Positions 7,301-10,089 of a stretch of 10,089 bases of DNA are shown here, one piece after another. Source of the stretch: Polyrhizophydium stewartii. Its lineage: Eukaryota; Chytridiomycota; Chytridiomycetes; Rhizophydiales. The position numbers and the translations under genes are program-made. The notes under the pieces were generated by a model that saw only the letters and a list, made by a program, of their open reading frames with translations, searched no databases and was not told where the DNA came from. Position 1 is the first letter of the stretch, and each line of letters opens with the position of its first letter. The stretch covers positions 1 to 10,089 of the forward strand of contig JADGIZ010000687.1 in the NCBI GenBank assembly GCA_027604665.1, read 5' to 3'.

Positions 7301-10085
7301 CGGCTTCAGAGGGCCGGTGCAGATCGACAGTTGGTGCGGGGTCGGCAGCCGTGCTGTCCGGGGCCGGGGTATCAGCGGCACCCGGGATCGGTGCTGCATC
7401 GTCCGATCCCAACGCGGTAGTGAGGGCAGCCGCGGTGCTGGTGCTCGCCGACGATGCCGCGGCAGCAGAAGCAACACCACCAGTCGTCCCAGCAGCAGCC
7501 GAGCCTTGCCCGCCGCCTGCCTGGATCGATCCAATCGAACGCATGACAAAGATGCGCTCGACGCCCAGATCGTCGCCGAGGCTCTCGAGCGACGCCGCAA
7601 TCTCGGCAGCCACCTCCGCCTCGACATCCGCAGGGCCGCTGCCCGCCGCTCCATCGCCGGCGGTGCGGCGGAGCGTGCGGCGCGTTGCAAACACGAGCAA
7701 GTTCTTCTCCATCCCGCGTCCAAACCGGAACTTTGGCGCAAGCACGCCGCGCGGCGCGTCAAACTCGTGCACGGACCTGGCGCCTTCAAACGTCTCGTAC
7801 ACATGCGCAAAGTGCGCCGGGTTCAGCAGCACGCGGGCCACGCGCTCGGCGTCGCATGCAATCGTCACGAACGCGCGCACCATGTCCGTCGAGCCGAGGA
7901 CGCCCAGGACGCGCTTCTGCACGTGCACGCCGTTGCGATTGCGGATGGTCTTCCAGCCGCTGGAGGCCGGCGCCGTCTGCGACGAGCCCACAGCAGCTGT
8001 CGCAGCAGTCGAGGAGCTCGAAGGGGTCGACGGGGCTGTAGGGGCTGTAGCGGTTCCAGATGCAGCGGTTCCAGATCCCGACACAGACGGCGCGAGTGAC
8101 AGCGGTTGCTGCTGCGGCGATGACGACGCTGCCGCAGCAGGCGCTGCAGCACCAAGACTCGGCGCGCTGCCCGACTCGCTGCCGCCAGGCTCGTCGACAT
8201 CGCGCAAGGCGGGGTTGGAAGCGCTGGAAGAGTTGACCGGATCGTCGGGCTCGTTGACAAGCGCCAAGAACGAGCTGACGAGCGACGCGTCCATCTCGTC
8301 GACTGCCTTGGCGTCCGCCAGTTGGAGCGGCAGAGTGACATCAAACGTCGTGCCCTGGAGCAGGTCGCGCCGCGCAGCTTTCGGCCCGCGCAGGCGCGAC
8401 TCCCATAAAGCCGAGGCGCGGTCGACCAGGGTCGGGCGAGGCGGGCCGGATGCGGCGACGGCCGGCGCAGGCGCTTGCTTGGATGCAGCCAGGGCCACAG
8501 CGGCCATTTCCTTTTTGGTCTGGGAGCGGACGATGAACTCCTGTTGCGGCGCGAGCGAGAAACAAGCGTGCACACGGAGACACGGATTAGAACGGATCCT
8601 CACACGCACGCTCTCTGTGATCGGAACAAGCTCAGTCGACTGCGATGCCGGCACGCACCTCGGCCGATGGCTGCATCTGGGGGAGGAAAAAGGTGCGCCA
8701 GCTCGGCAGGACCCAGAGCTCGAGGAAGGTCTTGCGGACAATCGACGCAATGGCCGAGTTGATCATTCCGCGCACAAACATGGTGCCGTCGCCGCCCGTC
8801 TGGTTTCCTGTTTCGACCGTGAACGAGATGCCCGGATCCTCGACAAAGGCAACGCCGATCATGTCGGGCCACAGCAGCGACGGCGCACGAACGCGGATCT
8901 GTGGAGGCATTGGCGAGGAGGGAGGGGTCAGCGTTCTGCCGAGCGAGCAACGTGTGTGTGGCAACGGGCAGCGGCACTCACAACGCCGGTGAACTGGTTC
9001 AAGTAGACGCGGGCCGGGACCGTGATGTTGCGCGACAGTGTGACCTCGAGCAAGATGGAGCCGCCGCCCTCGTACGAGACCTCTGCCTCACCAAAGACAG
9101 CAAGGTCCTTTGTGACGCCCTTGAGCAGGCGGATGCCGTGGATGCTGGGCGAGTTGTCGCCGAGCGACAGCTCGCGGATCTGGATCGATGTCTGCACGAC
9201 GGGAAGCCGAGTCAGTGTGTGAGCAACGCCGGCCTCGGATGAGCGAAGAGTGTTGCGACAAGGCCGCAGAGGCAGAGCAGTCATGCTCCAAGAGCAGCAA
9301 TGCCAGCAGCACAAGAAACAGGGGCAGCCAAGGCTGTGAAAGGGACCAGCGCACAAGCCACGTTCACCCACCACAAACGAGTTGTTCTTGAGGCGCATGT
9401 TCATCTTCTTGGACATGCGCTGGGTCCAGCTCTCCTTGAAGTGCTGGCTGGCGCGGAAGCTCAGGAAGAAGCGGTGGAGGGCCACGTTGAGCCAGTGGCA
9501 GGGCTCCATCTCGCCAACGGCGACGGGCTCGGACTCGTGGGCGGCGGGCAGCGGCGACGTTGCTGACGTGGCAGCGGCGGCGGCCGAGGTGGCGGCAGCG
9601 AGGGTGGGCTGCCCAGCGCCGGCAGAGGCATCGGCGGCAGCGGCGGCGCCGGAAATAGACGAAGCCGAGTAGCGCAGCGACTGCATGGCCTCGAGCGTGG
9701 AGCGAGCGACGGGGCGGCCGGCGACGACGGGGGTGTCCGAGTCTCGTGGCGTGAGCTCACGCGCCAGGAAGGCGACGATGGCGGCGGGCCAGGGGCGGAG
9801 GTGCTCGGGCAGGCCGGCGGCGACGGGCGGGGCCGGGCGGCCCGGCAGCGACGTGCGGCCGAGGCGCAGGGCGTCGTGAGGCGGGATGGGCGGCAGCTGG
9901 GTCGGGACGGGGTCTGCGGACGGGCGGTCGCCGGGCGACGGCGGCGTGAAGCGGTGGCCGGGCTTGGCCAGCGAGCGCACGAGCCAGACGAGCACGGCGG
10001 CCTCGAGCAGCAGCGTGAGCAGGGCGCCAAAGACGGCGCCGCGCACAAAGGTGGCCGTGGCGCCGAAGAAGGCGAGCACGCTCAT
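4299..10085 (-). CDS. Membrane-anchored SMP-START-GOLD-GOLD lipid-transfer protein (four exons)
   Basis: Exons are 10085-9372, 9191-8982, 8898-8659 and 8540-4299; all introns are phase 0 and the product is ~1801 residues. A transmembrane segment (~14-36) matches the N-terminal anchor of TEX2/Nvj2-type ER proteins. An SMP domain at ~194-385 (HWLNVALHRFFLSF, IQIRELSLGDNSPSI, VAFVEDPGISF, LPSWRTFFLP) is of the tubular lipid-transfer type of ER contact-site proteins. A START-like domain follows at ~582-997 (GWKTIRNRNGVHVQKRV, FVMRSI, YIYGYHVVPLP, DTQSCRKLKQFIEDL) with a ~210-residue low-complexity insertion. Two SEC14L-like GOLD domains follow at ~1227-1377 (VLEWEH, VFVLVWDN) and ~1429-1740 (VLEWEF, VFIFLWDN), the second with a ~155-residue insertion. 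I infer ER-tethered lipid transfer. ATG 10085 has a G at -3 and precedes the anchor. The alternative is two genes: an SMP protein ending at TGA 8634-8632, and a START-GOLD-GOLD protein from ATG 8507, which has a good context (G at -3 and +4). Confidence 0.8.
8541..8658 (-). other. Intron 3 joining the SMP exons to the START-GOLD exon
   Basis: The 118 bp run from donor GAG|GTGCGTGCC (at 8658) to acceptor GCCGCAACAG|GAG (ending 8541). The branch-like CTAAT is at 8590-8586. Both ends are phase 0, so QPSAE joins EFIVRSQTKKEMAAV in frame. Without splicing the SMP frame stops at TGA 8634-8632. This intron decides between one fused gene and two adjacent genes. Confidence 0.6.
8899..8981 (-). other. 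Intron 2 of the SMP-START-GOLD gene
   Basis: The 83 bp run from donor GTGAGTGCC (at 8981) to acceptor GCCTCCACAG (ending 8899), phase 0 at both ends. Read-through would stop at TGA 8930-8928. Joining NQFTGV to IRVRAPSLLW continues the SMP domain without loss. Confidence 0.8.
9192..9371 (-). other. Intron 1 of the SMP-START-GOLD gene
   Basis: The 180 bp between donor GTGGGTGAA (at 9371) and acceptor CGTCGTGCAG (ending 9192) have CTGAC about 20 bases before the acceptor. Length is a multiple of three and there is no in-frame stop, so simple translation runs through it. The translated stretch is Cys/Trp-rich and breaks the SMP domain between KNNSFV and TSIQIRELSLG; removing it restores the usual SMP spacing. 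Confidence 0.75.
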
Positions 10086-10089
10086 GGCT

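Noticed and set aside
8541..8750. Start of the START-GOLD protein at ATG 8750
   Set aside because: The first 70 residues from 8750 overlap the SMP exon in a different frame and the intron, and are Arg/Ser/Pro-rich without conserved features. The real entry is the acceptor at 8541 or, in a two-gene model, ATG 8507.
6988..9006. A 672-codon plus-strand open frame opposite the START region
   Set aside because: It is antisense to the lipid gene, of Ala/Ser/Arg/Pro-rich composition without any domain, and explained by the scarcity of stops in GC-rich DNA. The minus strand carries recognisable SMP, START and GOLD motifs.
1..10089. CRISPR arrays, tRNA or rRNA genes, insertion sequences
   Set aside because: No short regularly spaced repeats, cloverleaf-like sequences, rRNA-like stretches, transposase motifs or terminal inverted repeats were recognised on either strand.

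Overview
The window looks like nuclear DNA of a GC-rich, intron-containing unicellular eukaryote. The evidence is short GT-AG introns with CTAAT/CTGAC-like branch points, eukaryote-specific lipid-transfer domains (SMP, START, GOLD), an AATAAA signal at a gene end, and no operon or Shine-Dalgarno organisation. An apusomonad-like protist such as Thecamonas would fit, but that is only a guess from general style. TGA and TAA both act as stops, so the standard code is adequate.

Positions 1-3822, plus strand: a 5'-incomplete gene built from six tandem units of about 582 bp. Each unit is read here as one ~169-171 codon exon plus one 72-75 bp phase-1 intron. Under this reading the only in-frame stop in the array (TGA at 2419-2421) lies inside an intron, and the region encodes one protein of at least ~1125 residues. 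I do not recognise the repeat family. Each unit carries two helix-loop-helix stretches that resemble SAP motifs.

Positions 3823-3913 are a short spacer with nothing recognisable. Positions 3914-4312, plus strand, hold a SAP motif followed, in another frame, by the first strand and catalytic-Asp motif of a Cce1/Ydc2-type Holliday-junction resolvase. The rest of the catalytic domain is absent, so this looks like a broken gene remnant.

Positions 4299-10085, minus strand: a large four-exon gene. It reads as an N-terminal membrane anchor, an SMP lipid-transfer domain, a START-like lipid-binding domain and two SEC14L-type GOLD domains, about 1801 residues. All three introns are phase 0. I know of no described protein with this domain order, and it suggests an ER-anchored, two-module lipid transporter acting at membrane contact sites. 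Its stop codon overlaps an AATAAA and also overlaps the end of the convergent SAP reading frame. The alternative is two adjacent same-strand genes, an SMP protein and a START-GOLD-GOLD protein.

There is no sign of co-function between the plus-strand repeat gene and the minus-strand lipid gene. They are convergent neighbours.
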